Positions 1 to 7,618 of a stretch of 64,000 bases of DNA are shown piece after piece. The translations under genes were made by a program, and so were the position numbers. The notes under the pieces were generated by a model that had not been told where the DNA came from, made no database searches, and was given only the letters and a program-made list of their open reading frames with translations. Each line of letters begins with the position of its first letter. The first letter of the stretch is position 1. Source of the stretch: CAVYGN01 sp964413265 (GTDB lineage: Bacteria > Spirochaetota > Brevinematia > Brevinematales > JAOACQ01); the NCBI GenBank assembly GCA_964413265.1, contig CAYPRX010000002.1:1-64000 (forward strand). The letters run 5' to 3'.

Positions 1-628
1 ATATTTTCGCCGGCTTTATTGAATCCAGGATCATTGAAAAGTAAAATTCCAGGAATTTTTCCCCATTCACGCCGAATAGTTCAGATTCAGGCCTGTTGAC
101 TGAGAACATTTCAAGAATACTTACAATGCTTTCCGCTAAATAATAGGCTGTCATTAATGGATCAATATCCTTTCTGACACTGCCCTCGGATTGTCCCTGT
201 TTGATAACACCTGCTAAAAATTCAAATATTTTTTCCGATTCTTTTACCATTTCAGCATGATGCGGACTTTCTTTTTCAAAATTATGGATCGTTCTTGCAA
301 ATGAGATTATTTTGAAGCCTCCAGGATCATTCTGAAAAAACATAAAATAAGACTTTCCGGCTTTTTCTATCTTTTCAGCACAGCTCTTTATCGCCCCTGA
401 TTCCCGGAGCATAACCGATACATAATATCTTGTTATTCTCAACGCTACGGCAAAATAAAGGTCTTCCTTATTAATAAAATAGCTGTAAACAGTTCTTTTT
501 GTAAACTCTGCAGCGTCTGCAATTTCATCCATTGTTGAATTATCAAAACCTTTCTCCCTGAAAAGTTTTTCGGCTGCATCTATAATTCCTTCTTTGCGGG
601 TTTGCCTTTCTCGTTCTTCCCTTGTCAT
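1..628 (-). CDS. TetR/AcrR-family transcriptional regulator (3' end outside window)
   Basis: The frame is open from an ATG at 628 down to the window edge, 209 codons, so only the last few residues can be missing from a family that is usually about 190-220 residues. The N-terminus has the TetR helix-turn-helix pattern: a first helix with IIDAAEKLFREKGFDNSTM, then DEIADAAEFTKRTVYSYF and the NKEDLYFAV segment. The C-terminal ligand/dimer domain shows no recognisable motif. The start codon overlaps the stop of the upstream methyltransferase (ATGA at 628-625), so the two are translationally coupled and probably share one promoter. A perfect palindrome ahead of the methyltransferase is the likely operator. 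The ligand cannot be inferred. Confidence 0.9.
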   Translation of the reverse strand, partial: MTREERERQTRKEGIIDAAEKLFREKGFDNSTMDEIADAAEFTKRTVYSYFINKEDLYFAVALRITRYYVSVMLRESGAIKSCAEKIEKAGKSYFMFFQNDPGGFKIISFARTIHNFEKESPHHAEMVKESEKIFEFLAGVIKQGQSEGSVRKDIDPLMTAYYLAESIVSILEMFSVNRPESELFGVNGEKFLEFYFSMILDSIKPAKI

Positions 629-1692
629 AATGGTTTTTTAAATGTTATGCAATAAATTGTACCGTCAAACAGGATATCACATTTGATATCCTGCATTTGC
701 CTGGGAATCAGATCAGTCGGTACATTAATTTTATCATATCCCTTATTTGAATAAATTCCTTCAAGTCCGGGTATTCCTTTTGAAGCCTCGGCTACCTGTT
801 CTGTTTCGTCGGCTACAAGCAGTCTGGCGCCTGGTTTTGCAACACGGATCATTTCGTCGATCGCCTTTTTTTTATCATTGAAGAAATTGATACCCCCATA
901 ATGAATCACTGCATCAAATGACGCATCATTATATGGCAGGTTCTCAGCTTCTCCCTGGACAAGAAATGCTTTTTTACCCCAGCGTCTCAGATTTCTCAGG
1001 CAGACAGAGAGCATTCCTTTTGAAATATCGAGGCCAAAGTATGCAGCGTTTTTCGGAAGATAGTGAAGATTTCCCCCGGTGCCGCATGACGTTTCAAGAA
1101 CCGTATCACCGGCCTTAATCTCCAGTTTAGTGAGGAATTCCATTCTTTTCCTTTTTTCACCGCCGTAAAAAACAGAATAGATCATCTTTTGTGAAATATC
1201 ATAGAATACCGCGAATTTATCATAAAAGGCTGAATATTTCTTATTCAATCCGTTTAATTTAGATTCATCCATCATTACAGGGATATTATTCATGATCCTG
1301 TAAAGAGCCCCATTATTATGATTGATAATTTCCATATTCTCTTCATTAAATTCAAGGCTTTCTTTTGTAAACGGATCCCTGATTATATTCATAACATCGG
1401 CTGTAGGATAATTTCTGTCTGGAGGATAAAAAGCTGTGACAGAAAGAAAACCGACCATCCATAATGGTATGGCGTATAATATTATTGTCAGGGGCATAAT
1501 ATTGAAATAACTGATAGATATAAACGCGGCAGTGATAATAAATAAGAGAATAATTTTTAAAAGGCCTTTCCCCCGCTTTGGAAAAATATCGGCCAGAAAA
1601 AGGAGGAAAAGAAAGAAAAGACTGAAAAAACGGCCTTCCCAGAATCCAAGCAAACCTCCAAATCCAAGGTAGCCAAGATAGCTTAACTTCAT
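625..1692 (-). CDS. Membrane-anchored class I SAM-dependent methyltransferase
   Basis: A 355-residue protein. Residues about 1-90 are hydrophobic and hold two or three membrane segments, including the FFSLFFLFLLFLADIF stretch. From about residue 190 there is a class I methyltransferase fold: the SAM loop VLETSCGTGGNLHYL, the acidic FGLDIS strand end, GEAENLPYNDASFDAV and the AKPGARLLVAD strand. Residues 100-130 resemble the short Trm112-like N-terminal segment seen in some UbiE-type enzymes (inference). A good site (AGGAG) lies just before the ATG. It is the first gene of a two-gene unit with the TetR regulator. The substrate is unknown; membrane anchoring suggests a lipid or quinone-like acceptor. 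Confidence 0.8.
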   Translation of the reverse strand: MKLSYLGYLGFGGLLGFWEGRFFSLFFLFLLFLADIFPKRGKGLLKIILLFIITAAFISISYFNIMPLTIILYAIPLWMVGFLSVTAFYPPDRNYPTADVMNIIRDPFTKESLEFNEENMEIINHNNGALYRIMNNIPVMMDESKLNGLNKKYSAFYDKFAVFYDISQKMIYSVFYGGEKRKRMEFLTKLEIKAGDTVLETSCGTGGNLHYLPKNAAYFGLDISKGMLSVCLRNLRRWGKKAFLVQGEAENLPYNDASFDAVIHYGGINFFNDKKKAIDEMIRVAKPGARLLVADETEQVAEASKGIPGLEGIYSNKGYDKINVPTDLIPRQMQDIKCDILFDGTIYCITFKKPL

Positions 1693-1721
1693 AAATTCTC
1701 CTATATACTACTGTTATATTA

Positions 1722-1740
1722 AATATACTATTAGTATATT
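1722..1740. promoter_or_regulatory. 19-bp perfect palindrome, probable TetR operator
   Basis: AATATACTA-T-TAGTATATT is a perfect inverted repeat of 9-bp arms around one base, lying 30-48 bp upstream of the methyltransferase start. A partial copy of the left arm (ATATACTA) recurs at 1703-1710. Position and symmetry fit an autoregulatory operator for the TetR protein encoded as second gene of this unit. Binding is inferred. Confidence 0.6.
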
Positions 1741-1776
1741 ATAAAATTATTGTTTTGTCAATAACATCAGCTTGGG

Positions 1777-3135
1777 TCATTGACGGATCATCAGCTCTCT
1801 TGCGAGACCTAGATTGGATTTCAGCAGGTTTTCGTCAGACGACTCTCCGATAATGCGGAATACAGGTTCGGTGTTAGAAGGCCTGATATGAATCCAGATC
1901 CTGGCTCCTTTTTCATCCCAGTCAAGCCTTATTCCGTCCGTATCGTCTATCACGGCGTTTGGAAACTCTTTTTTTATCCTGCCGAAAATAATTTCCGCCG
2001 TGAGCGGGGTTTCTATTTTTTCCTTCAGCATAAAATAATGCGGCAGTTCATAGGTCAGTTCAGATAAATGTTTATTTCTCTTTGCCATCATCTCGAGGAT
2101 CAGCGCCATTCCTGCAAGACTGTCCCTCGCTGGATTTATTGCGGGATATATAATACCACCGTTGCCCTCTCCGCCTATTACAGCCTTATGATTGAAGATT
2201 CCCGCAGTAACGTTCGCTTCACCAACTTTTGTCCTGTAGCAGTGCACGCCGTATTTACCTGCAATCCAGTCACTTAACATGGAAGTGGAATAATTGGTGA
2301 CGATATCGCCCCTCTTTAACGAAAGAACATGATCCGCACAGAGTGCAAAGGTCATTTCTTCGCTCAAGACAGCCCCTTTTTCATCTACCAGTACAAGCCG
2401 GTCTGCATCCGGATCCATTGCGAAACCGGCATCTGCATTGAATTCCCTGACTTCCGGAGTCATGTGTACAAGGTTGGAAGGGATTGGCTCCGGGCCCCTG
2501 CCAAAACTGCCGTTTATTTCACCATTAACAAGCCTGACTTCACATCCCAGTTTTTCAAGCAGTTTTTGTCCGATCCGGCATCCAGCGCTGTTTACAGGAT
2601 CGAGCACGATCCTGAAATGCATATCCTTTATAGCAGACACTGAGATATTATTGAGGATCGCATTGATATGCATTTCCTCAACAGTTTTGTTTTTTTTGTT
2701 TCTTCCTATCCTGTCGTACGGGCTCTCTCTGATATCCATGCCGATATATGAATTTATCAATTTGATCTCCTCTTCTCCTGGAAAAATACCGTCCCTGATC
2801 ACGAATTTCAGTGCGTTCCACTCAATAGGATTATGAGAAGCGCTTATGATTATTCCACCGCCGAGCATCAGTTTTCTGACTCCGAATAGAACCGTCGGCG
2901 TCGGGATAATTCCACAATCCAACACGTCTATACCGAATGCGTTCATAATACCGACCACAAGGGAGCTTATCACAGCACCGGTCGGCCGTGCATCCCTGCC
3001 GATGAGAATCCCGCTGCAATTCCTGTTTTTTAAAAAGATAACGAATGCTTTTATGAAACCCGATAGGGATTCTATATTGAGGCTTTCACCCCAGATTCCA
3101 CGTATACCAGATACGCTGATTTTCAAGCCGGTCAT
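1777..3135 (-). CDS. Phosphoglucomutase/phosphomannomutase family protein
   Basis: A 452-residue alpha-D-phosphohexomutase, which interconverts hexose 1- and 6-phosphates through a phosphoserine. All four family signatures are visible: SGIRGI at the N-terminus, the active-site serine in SASHNP (Ser100), the metal-binding loop DPDADRL, the sugar loop GGEGNGG, and the phosphate-binding RPSNTEP near the C-terminus. SNTEP is typical of PMM/PGM enzymes, whereas GlmM usually has SGTEP, so a mannose or glucose phosphate is the more likely substrate. GGGAG precedes the ATG by a normal distance. It may supply sugar nucleotides for the nearby UDP-glucose dehydrogenase. Single gene, divergent from metK. 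Confidence 0.88.
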   Translation of the reverse strand: MTGLKISVSGIRGIWGESLNIESLSGFIKAFVIFLKNRNCSGILIGRDARPTGAVISSLVVGIMNAFGIDVLDCGIIPTPTVLFGVRKLMLGGGIIISASHNPIEWNALKFVIRDGIFPGEEEIKLINSYIGMDIRESPYDRIGRNKKNKTVEEMHINAILNNISVSAIKDMHFRIVLDPVNSAGCRIGQKLLEKLGCEVRLVNGEINGSFGRGPEPIPSNLVHMTPEVREFNADAGFAMDPDADRLVLVDEKGAVLSEEMTFALCADHVLSLKRGDIVTNYSTSMLSDWIAGKYGVHCYRTKVGEANVTAGIFNHKAVIGGEGNGGIIYPAINPARDSLAGMALILEMMAKRNKHLSELTYELPHYFMLKEKIETPLTAEIIFGRIKKEFPNAVIDDTDGIRLDWDEKGARIWIHIRPSNTEPVFRIIGESSDENLLKSNLGLARELMIRQ

Positions 3136-3200
3136 ACAAATCTCCCGATGGATTTAAGTCTAATTGATGCAGTGTTAATTTTAAAATAACAATTAAATAA

Positions 3201-3229
3201 TTGATATAATCACGCCTGTTTTTTATAAT
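3201..3229 (+). promoter_or_regulatory. Sigma-70-type promoter of metK-ugd
   Basis: TTGATA at 3201-3206 and TATAAT at 3224-3229 are separated by exactly 17 bp. The expected transcript start is near 3236, about 23 nt ahead of the metK ATG. This leaves no room for a SAM riboswitch in the leader. Confidence 0.7.
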
Positions 3230-3258
3230 TATAGGTCGTTTATTAAAGGAGTTTAGGC

Positions 3259-4425
3259 ATGCCGAAAAAATATCTCTTTACTTCCGAATCTGTAAGCGAA
3301 GGGCATCCAGATAAGCTGGCGGACCAGATTTCGGATGGTGTTCTCGACGCCTGCATGGAACAGGATCCGTATTCCAGGGTCGCCTGCGAAACTTTTACAA
3401 CGACGGGGATGGTCCTGGTGGGCGGAGAAATAACCAGTAAAGCCACTCTGGATTTTCAGCAGATTGCTAGGGATACTGCAAATAAAATAGGTTATAATAA
3501 TCCTGAATTCGGGCTTGACTGCCATTCAATGGCTGTTCTCTGCACCGTTCATTCTCAATCACCTGATATATCTCAGGGAGTATCCGGTTCAGGTCTTAAT
3601 GAGTTCAAGGGACAGCAGGGGGCTGGAGACCAGGGAATGATGTTCGGGTTCGCTTGCAAAGAAACTCCTGAATTAATGCCGGCGCCGATTATGTTTGCAC
3701 ACAAGATCCTTAAATATGCCTCTGAGCTGCGCAAGAGCGGTACGATCAAATGGCTGAGACCTGATTCCAAAAGCCAGGTTACAGTTGAATATGAAGAAAA
3801 CTCACCGATCAGAATAGATACGGTGGTAGTCAGCCATCAGCATGACGAGTCGGTTGTCTATGAAGATTTGAAAAATGAAATAATTTCAAAGATCATCAAA
3901 CCCGTACTGGAGCCGACAGGATTACTGGATGAAAAAACGAAATATTTTATCAATCCTACGGGCCGTTTTGTTATCGGCGGCCCTCATGGGGATTCGGGTC
4001 TTACAGGCAGAAAGATCATCGTGGATACATATGGAGGTATGGGGAGGCATGGAGGCGGGGCATTCAGCGGAAAAGACCCCTCCAAGGTCGACCGAAGCGC
4101 CGCATATATGGCCAGGTATATCGCTAAGAATATAGTAGCCGCCGGGCTATGCGACAGATGTGAACTTCAGGTAGCCTATGCGATCGGGGTTCCTTATCCT
4201 GTATCCGTGATGGTCCAGACATTCGGAACTGCCAAAGTTGAAGAAAGCGCTATTGAGATGGCAGTGCAGAAGGTTTTTGATCTTTCTCCATCTGGCATTA
4301 TCTTAACACTTGATCTGAGAAAGCCTATCTATCAGAAGACGGCATGTTACGGGCATTTCGGGCGTGAAGAGTTTTCATGGGAGAAGACGAATAAAGTGAA
4401 AGACCTGCTTAAAGAAATAAAATAG
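3259..4425 (+). CDS. metK: S-adenosylmethionine synthase
   Basis: MetK makes S-adenosylmethionine from methionine and ATP. The 388-residue length is standard. Signatures seen: SESVSEGHPDKLADQISD with the ATP-binding His, GAGDQGMMFGFA (methionine-binding signature 1), the GPHGDSGLTGRKIIVDTYGG loop and GGGAFSGKDPSKVDR (signature 2). AAAGGAG sits 7 nt before the ATG, and a consensus promoter lies directly upstream. It is followed after 13 nt by ugd, apparently in one transcript. Confidence 0.98.
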   Translation: MPKKYLFTSESVSEGHPDKLADQISDGVLDACMEQDPYSRVACETFTTTGMVLVGGEITSKATLDFQQIARDTANKIGYNNPEFGLDCHSMAVLCTVHSQSPDISQGVSGSGLNEFKGQQGAGDQGMMFGFACKETPELMPAPIMFAHKILKYASELRKSGTIKWLRPDSKSQVTVEYEENSPIRIDTVVVSHQHDESVVYEDLKNEIISKIIKPVLEPTGLLDEKTKYFINPTGRFVIGGPHGDSGLTGRKIIVDTYGGMGRHGGGAFSGKDPSKVDRSAAYMARYIAKNIVAAGLCDRCELQVAYAIGVPYPVSVMVQTFGTAKVEESAIEMAVQKVFDLSPSGIILTLDLRKPIYQKTACYGHFGREEFSWEKTNKVKDLLKEIK

Positions 4426-4438
4426 GCCGGGAATTTAT

Positions 4439-5776
4439 ATGAATATAGGAATTGTAGGTACAGGGTATGTAGGGATTGTCAGCGGGTGCTGTTTTGCTGA
4501 AGAAGGAAATTCGGTAATATGCTACGATATTGATGAAGAAAAGATCAGATCCTATTCGGTATGCAAATCGCCGATATTTGAGCCGGGTCTTAAAGAACTC
4601 CTGAAGAAAAATATAGCTGAAAAAAGATTGTCATTTACAACCGATATTAAAGAGCTTGTTAACTCTTCGGAAATTATTTTTATCTGCGTTGGAACCCCTC
4701 CCATGAATGATGGTTCAGCCGACCTTTCCCAGGTTGAGGCAGCAGTGAGGGCGATAGCAGAAAACTCCCCGAAGAATTCTTACAAGATAATCGTTGAAAA
4801 GAGCACAGTCCCGGTCGGGACTCATATGCACCTGAAGACGATCACGAAATTATACAATAAGGGGAAATCCCGCTTTGATTTTGTCGTCAATTCCGAGTTT
4901 TTAAAAGAAGGGAACGCTATTGCTGATTTCATGAATCCGGACAGGATCGTTATCGGAGTTGAAACCGACAGGGCGAGGGATACATTGCTCAAGCTTTACG
5001 AATGCTTCGATACTAAGAAGCTTGTTGTTGATCCGTCCAGCGCAGAGATTATAAAATATGCTTCGAATTCTTTTCTGGCCATGAAAATATCCTTTATAAA
5101 CATGGTGGCCGATCTGTGTGAAAAAACTGGGGGTGATATTGAAAACATCTCGCAGGGTCTTGGTTACGACGGAAGGATAGGCAGGTCTTTCCTAGATGCC
5201 GGCATTGGATACGGTGGAAGCTGTTTTCCAAAAGATGTAAAAGCCTTTATTAAGGTAATGGAAGAACACCTTGTCGACAGCTCCCTTATTAAATCAGTTG
5301 ATAACTTTAATTCCATCAGATATAAAAAGATCATATCGATACTCCAGGACGAGTTATGGATTCTGAAAAACAAGGAAATAGCATTATGGGGCCTCGCTTT
5401 TAAACCTGAGACCGATGATATCAGGGAAGCTCCCTCTATTAACATAGTCAGGGAACTTTTGAATATGGAAGCAAAGGTTTCACTGTATGATCCGAAAGCT
5501 GAAGAGAATTTCAGGAAGATCTTTCCTCAGTCTCAAAATGTAAGATACGAGGCAGAGCCCTTAAAAGCTCTTGAGAATTGCGAGGCGCTTGTTATTCTGA
5601 CGGAATGGGAAGAATTCAGGAAAATTGATCCCTGCGATATATATTCAGCTCTTGCACTGCCGATAGTGATTGACGGCAGGAATATTTTCCCCTCCGACAA
5701 AATGAAAGAGCTTGAATTCAGGTATTTCCCTATAGGCAAGGGAGTGATTTTAAGGGATATGAGAAATTCAAAATAA
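4439..5776 (+). CDS. ugd: UDP-glucose 6-dehydrogenase
   Basis: Oxidises UDP-glucose to UDP-glucuronate using two NAD+, supplying uronic acid for surface polysaccharide. The 445-residue protein begins with the Rossmann motif GIVGTGYVGIVSG. The catalytic cysteine is Cys262 in GGSCFPKD, and the C-terminal UDP-binding domain carries LWGLAFKPETDDIREAP. A modest site (GGGAA) precedes the ATG. It is second in the metK unit, and its stop abuts the stop of the opposing small membrane gene with no gap. UDP-N-acetyl-mannosamine dehydrogenases are related, but the motif spacing fits the UDP-glucose enzyme. Confidence 0.93.
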   Translation: MNIGIVGTGYVGIVSGCCFAEEGNSVICYDIDEEKIRSYSVCKSPIFEPGLKELLKKNIAEKRLSFTTDIKELVNSSEIIFICVGTPPMNDGSADLSQVEAAVRAIAENSPKNSYKIIVEKSTVPVGTHMHLKTITKLYNKGKSRFDFVVNSEFLKEGNAIADFMNPDRIVIGVETDRARDTLLKLYECFDTKKLVVDPSSAEIIKYASNSFLAMKISFINMVADLCEKTGGDIENISQGLGYDGRIGRSFLDAGIGYGGSCFPKDVKAFIKVMEEHLVDSSLIKSVDNFNSIRYKKIISILQDELWILKNKEIALWGLAFKPETDDIREAPSINIVRELLNMEAKVSLYDPKAEENFRKIFPQSQNVRYEAEPLKALENCEALVILTEWEEFRKIDPCDIYSALALPIVIDGRNIFPSDKMKELEFRYFPIGKGVILRDMRNSK

Positions 5777-6100
5777 TTATTGTCCGCCGTCCTTACCGGA
5801 AGGAGCCTTGGGGGTCTCCGGTTCTTTTTTTGCACCTTCATCCAGTTCTTTCATCTCAATAACGGATGCCTTTATCTTCCTGCTCCCATGTTCGTCGTAT
5901 TTGGAATTGATCTTTCCCCTCTCAAAAGAACCATTCCTGATATACCGGTAAAGTATGGATACTCCCGATACAAGAGATGCAATTAATGCCAGTGCCAGAA
6001 ATAACGGGAAAAAAGATGTGAAAAGAGAGATAAAAGCGAAGGCAATCAGTATATATATGATTGTTGAAGTAATATCTTCTGCCTTATAGCCCTGATTCAT
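5777..6100 (-). CDS. Small membrane protein of unknown function
   Basis: A 107-residue protein that I do not recognise. Residues about 12-50 are strongly hydrophobic and could form two membrane helices. The remainder is a charged, soluble tail rich in Lys and Glu, ending in a proline-containing low-complexity stretch. GAGGGG lies ahead of the ATG. It sits downstream of aat on the same strand, 19 nt after the aat stop position, so it is probably cotranscribed with it. Its stop directly abuts that of ugd on the opposite strand. Confidence 0.65.
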   Translation of the reverse strand: MNQGYKAEDITSTIIYILIAFAFISLFTSFFPLFLALALIASLVSGVSILYRYIRNGSFERGKINSKYDEHGSRKIKASVIEMKELDEGAKKEPETPKAPSGKDGGQ

Positions 6101-6119
6101 TGAAGCCCCTCTTCTTTAA

Positions 6120-6839
6120 TTATAATAAAGCGGGATCAATATTTCCAGTTTTCCATTCTGCAAGTTTTCCCCAGTTTCCAGTTATGCTCTCGTATTTGAG
6201 GCTTTCCTTAAGGTATTCTAGGTACTCTGACCTTGGTATCATGCGCGCTCCGAGCATGGCAAGATGTGAAGTATAAACCTGCGAATCTATCATTTTGAAG
6301 CCCAGCTCTCTGAGCCTTTGCGCCAGAAAGATCAGGGCGGCTTTTGATGCATTGTTTTCCCTCGTGAACATGGATTCCCCGAAGAAGCATCTTCCAAGGG
6401 AAACACCGTATAAACCGCCGGCAAGCCTGTCTCCAGACCAAGCCTCTGCCGAATGTGCGTAGCCGAGTCTGTTGAGCTCAATGTAGGCGTCAATCATCTC
6501 CGGGACAAGCCAGGTTGATTTTTCATCTTTTCTTGGCAGACTGCAGGATTTAATCACCTCTTCGAATTGTGTATCGAAAGTGAAACGGAAATAATTCCTG
6601 TTGAAAATCCTGCGCATGCTTCTGGGAACCTTAAGCTCATCTGTAAATAAAACGAAACGCGGGTCTGGCGACCACCATATAATCGGGCTTTCAGGCATGT
6701 ACCAGGGAAAAATTCCTGATCTGTATGCGCATAATAACCTTTCAGGCGAAAGATCCCCTCCTACTGCAAGAATACCCTCCCTTGTGCTCATCTCTACTGG
6801 CGGAAATATTATATCACTGATTAATTCAAATACCGGCAA
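6120..6839 (-). CDS. aat: Leucyl/phenylalanyl-tRNA--protein transferase
   Basis: Adds Leu or Phe from aminoacyl-tRNA to proteins with N-terminal Arg or Lys, marking them for ClpS/ClpAP in the N-degron pathway. The 239-residue protein has the family core: GILAVGGDLSPERLLCAYRS, GIFPWY, IIWWSPDPRFVLF, and GGLYGVSLGRCFFGESMF. The start is TTG at 6839: the in-frame codon just before it is a stop, GGGAG lies upstream, and the next ATG would cut into the conserved N-terminus. It is followed on the same strand by the small membrane protein gene. Confidence 0.95.
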   Translation of the reverse strand: MPVFELISDIIFPPVEMSTREGILAVGGDLSPERLLCAYRSGIFPWYMPESPIIWWSPDPRFVLFTDELKVPRSMRRIFNRNYFRFTFDTQFEEVIKSCSLPRKDEKSTWLVPEMIDAYIELNRLGYAHSAEAWSGDRLAGGLYGVSLGRCFFGESMFTRENNASKAALIFLAQRLRELGFKMIDSQVYTSHLAMLGARMIPRSEYLEYLKESLKYESITGNWGKLAEWKTGNIDPALL

Positions 6840-6934
6840 TCAGGTTTATCTCCCATTAAATTGATTATTGGCATCATTTATTATATCATTAAAACCCTGA
6901 ATTTTCAGTGAAAATGTAAAGGGTAGAGGGAGTT

Positions 6935-7618
6935 ATGATGGATTATCAGGAAGATTTTATACTGTTCATGGTGCGTTCAGGGGTCTTGACATTCGGAGAA
7001 TTTTTAACGAAAAGCGGCAGAAGAACACCGTTTTTTATCAATACCGGCAATTATAAATCCGGCTCGGATATAGCAAAGCTTGGAGAATTTTATGCCGAAA
7101 TAATTTCCGAGAGAATCGGGGATGATTTCGATATTCTTTACGGACCTGCTTACAAGGGTATTCCCATATCCGTATCCGCATCAATAGCCCTGTTCCGGAA
7201 ATATGGGATTAATAAGGGCTTCTGTTTTAACCGTAAAGAGGAAAAAGACCATGGTGAGGGAGGTTTGATAGTCGGAAGCAGGCCGAAAAACGGGGACAGG
7301 ATAGTCATTATAGAGGATGTCGTCACTGCCGGTAATTCAGTCCGTGAGAGCATTAAACTTTTAAAATCCATATCAGAAGTTAATATAAAGGCGCTTGTGG
7401 TATCCGTAGACCGTATGGAAAAGGGGCTTTCAGATAATAGATCCGCACTGCAGGAAATCAGTGATGAATTTAATATCTGCGTTTATTCGATTGTAAATTT
7501 GAAGGATATTGTAGATTACCTTTATAATCGCCCTGTTGACGGAAGAATCATGCTTAATGAAGAAATAATGGAAAAAATAAGATCTTATTCTATGAAATAC
7601 GGTGTTTCAAAGATTTAA
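6935..7618 (+). CDS. pyrE: Orotate phosphoribosyltransferase
   Basis: Converts orotate and PRPP to orotidine 5'-phosphate in pyrimidine synthesis. The 227-residue protein has TPFFINTGNY near the N-terminus, YGPAYKGIPISV, the FNRKEEKDHGEGG flexible loop and the PRPP-binding signature VIIEDVVTAGNSV. Two adjacent ATG codons (6935 and 6938) follow GGGAG; either could be used. It is a single gene, divergent from aat across 95 bp, and its end overlaps the end of the opposing receptor gene by 4 bp. No other pyrimidine gene is in the window. Confidence 0.95.
   Translation: MMDYQEDFILFMVRSGVLTFGEFLTKSGRRTPFFINTGNYKSGSDIAKLGEFYAEIISERIGDDFDILYGPAYKGIPISVSASIALFRKYGINKGFCFNRKEEKDHGEGGLIVGSRPKNGDRIVIIEDVVTAGNSVRESIKLLKSISEVNIKALVVSVDRMEKGLSDNRSALQEISDEFNICVYSIVNLKDIVDYLYNRPVDGRIMLNEEIMEKIRSYSMKYGVSKI

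Noticed and set aside
3136..3258. Possible SAM riboswitch before metK
   Set aside because: The promoter leaves a leader of only about 23 nt, too short for a SAM aptamer and expression platform.
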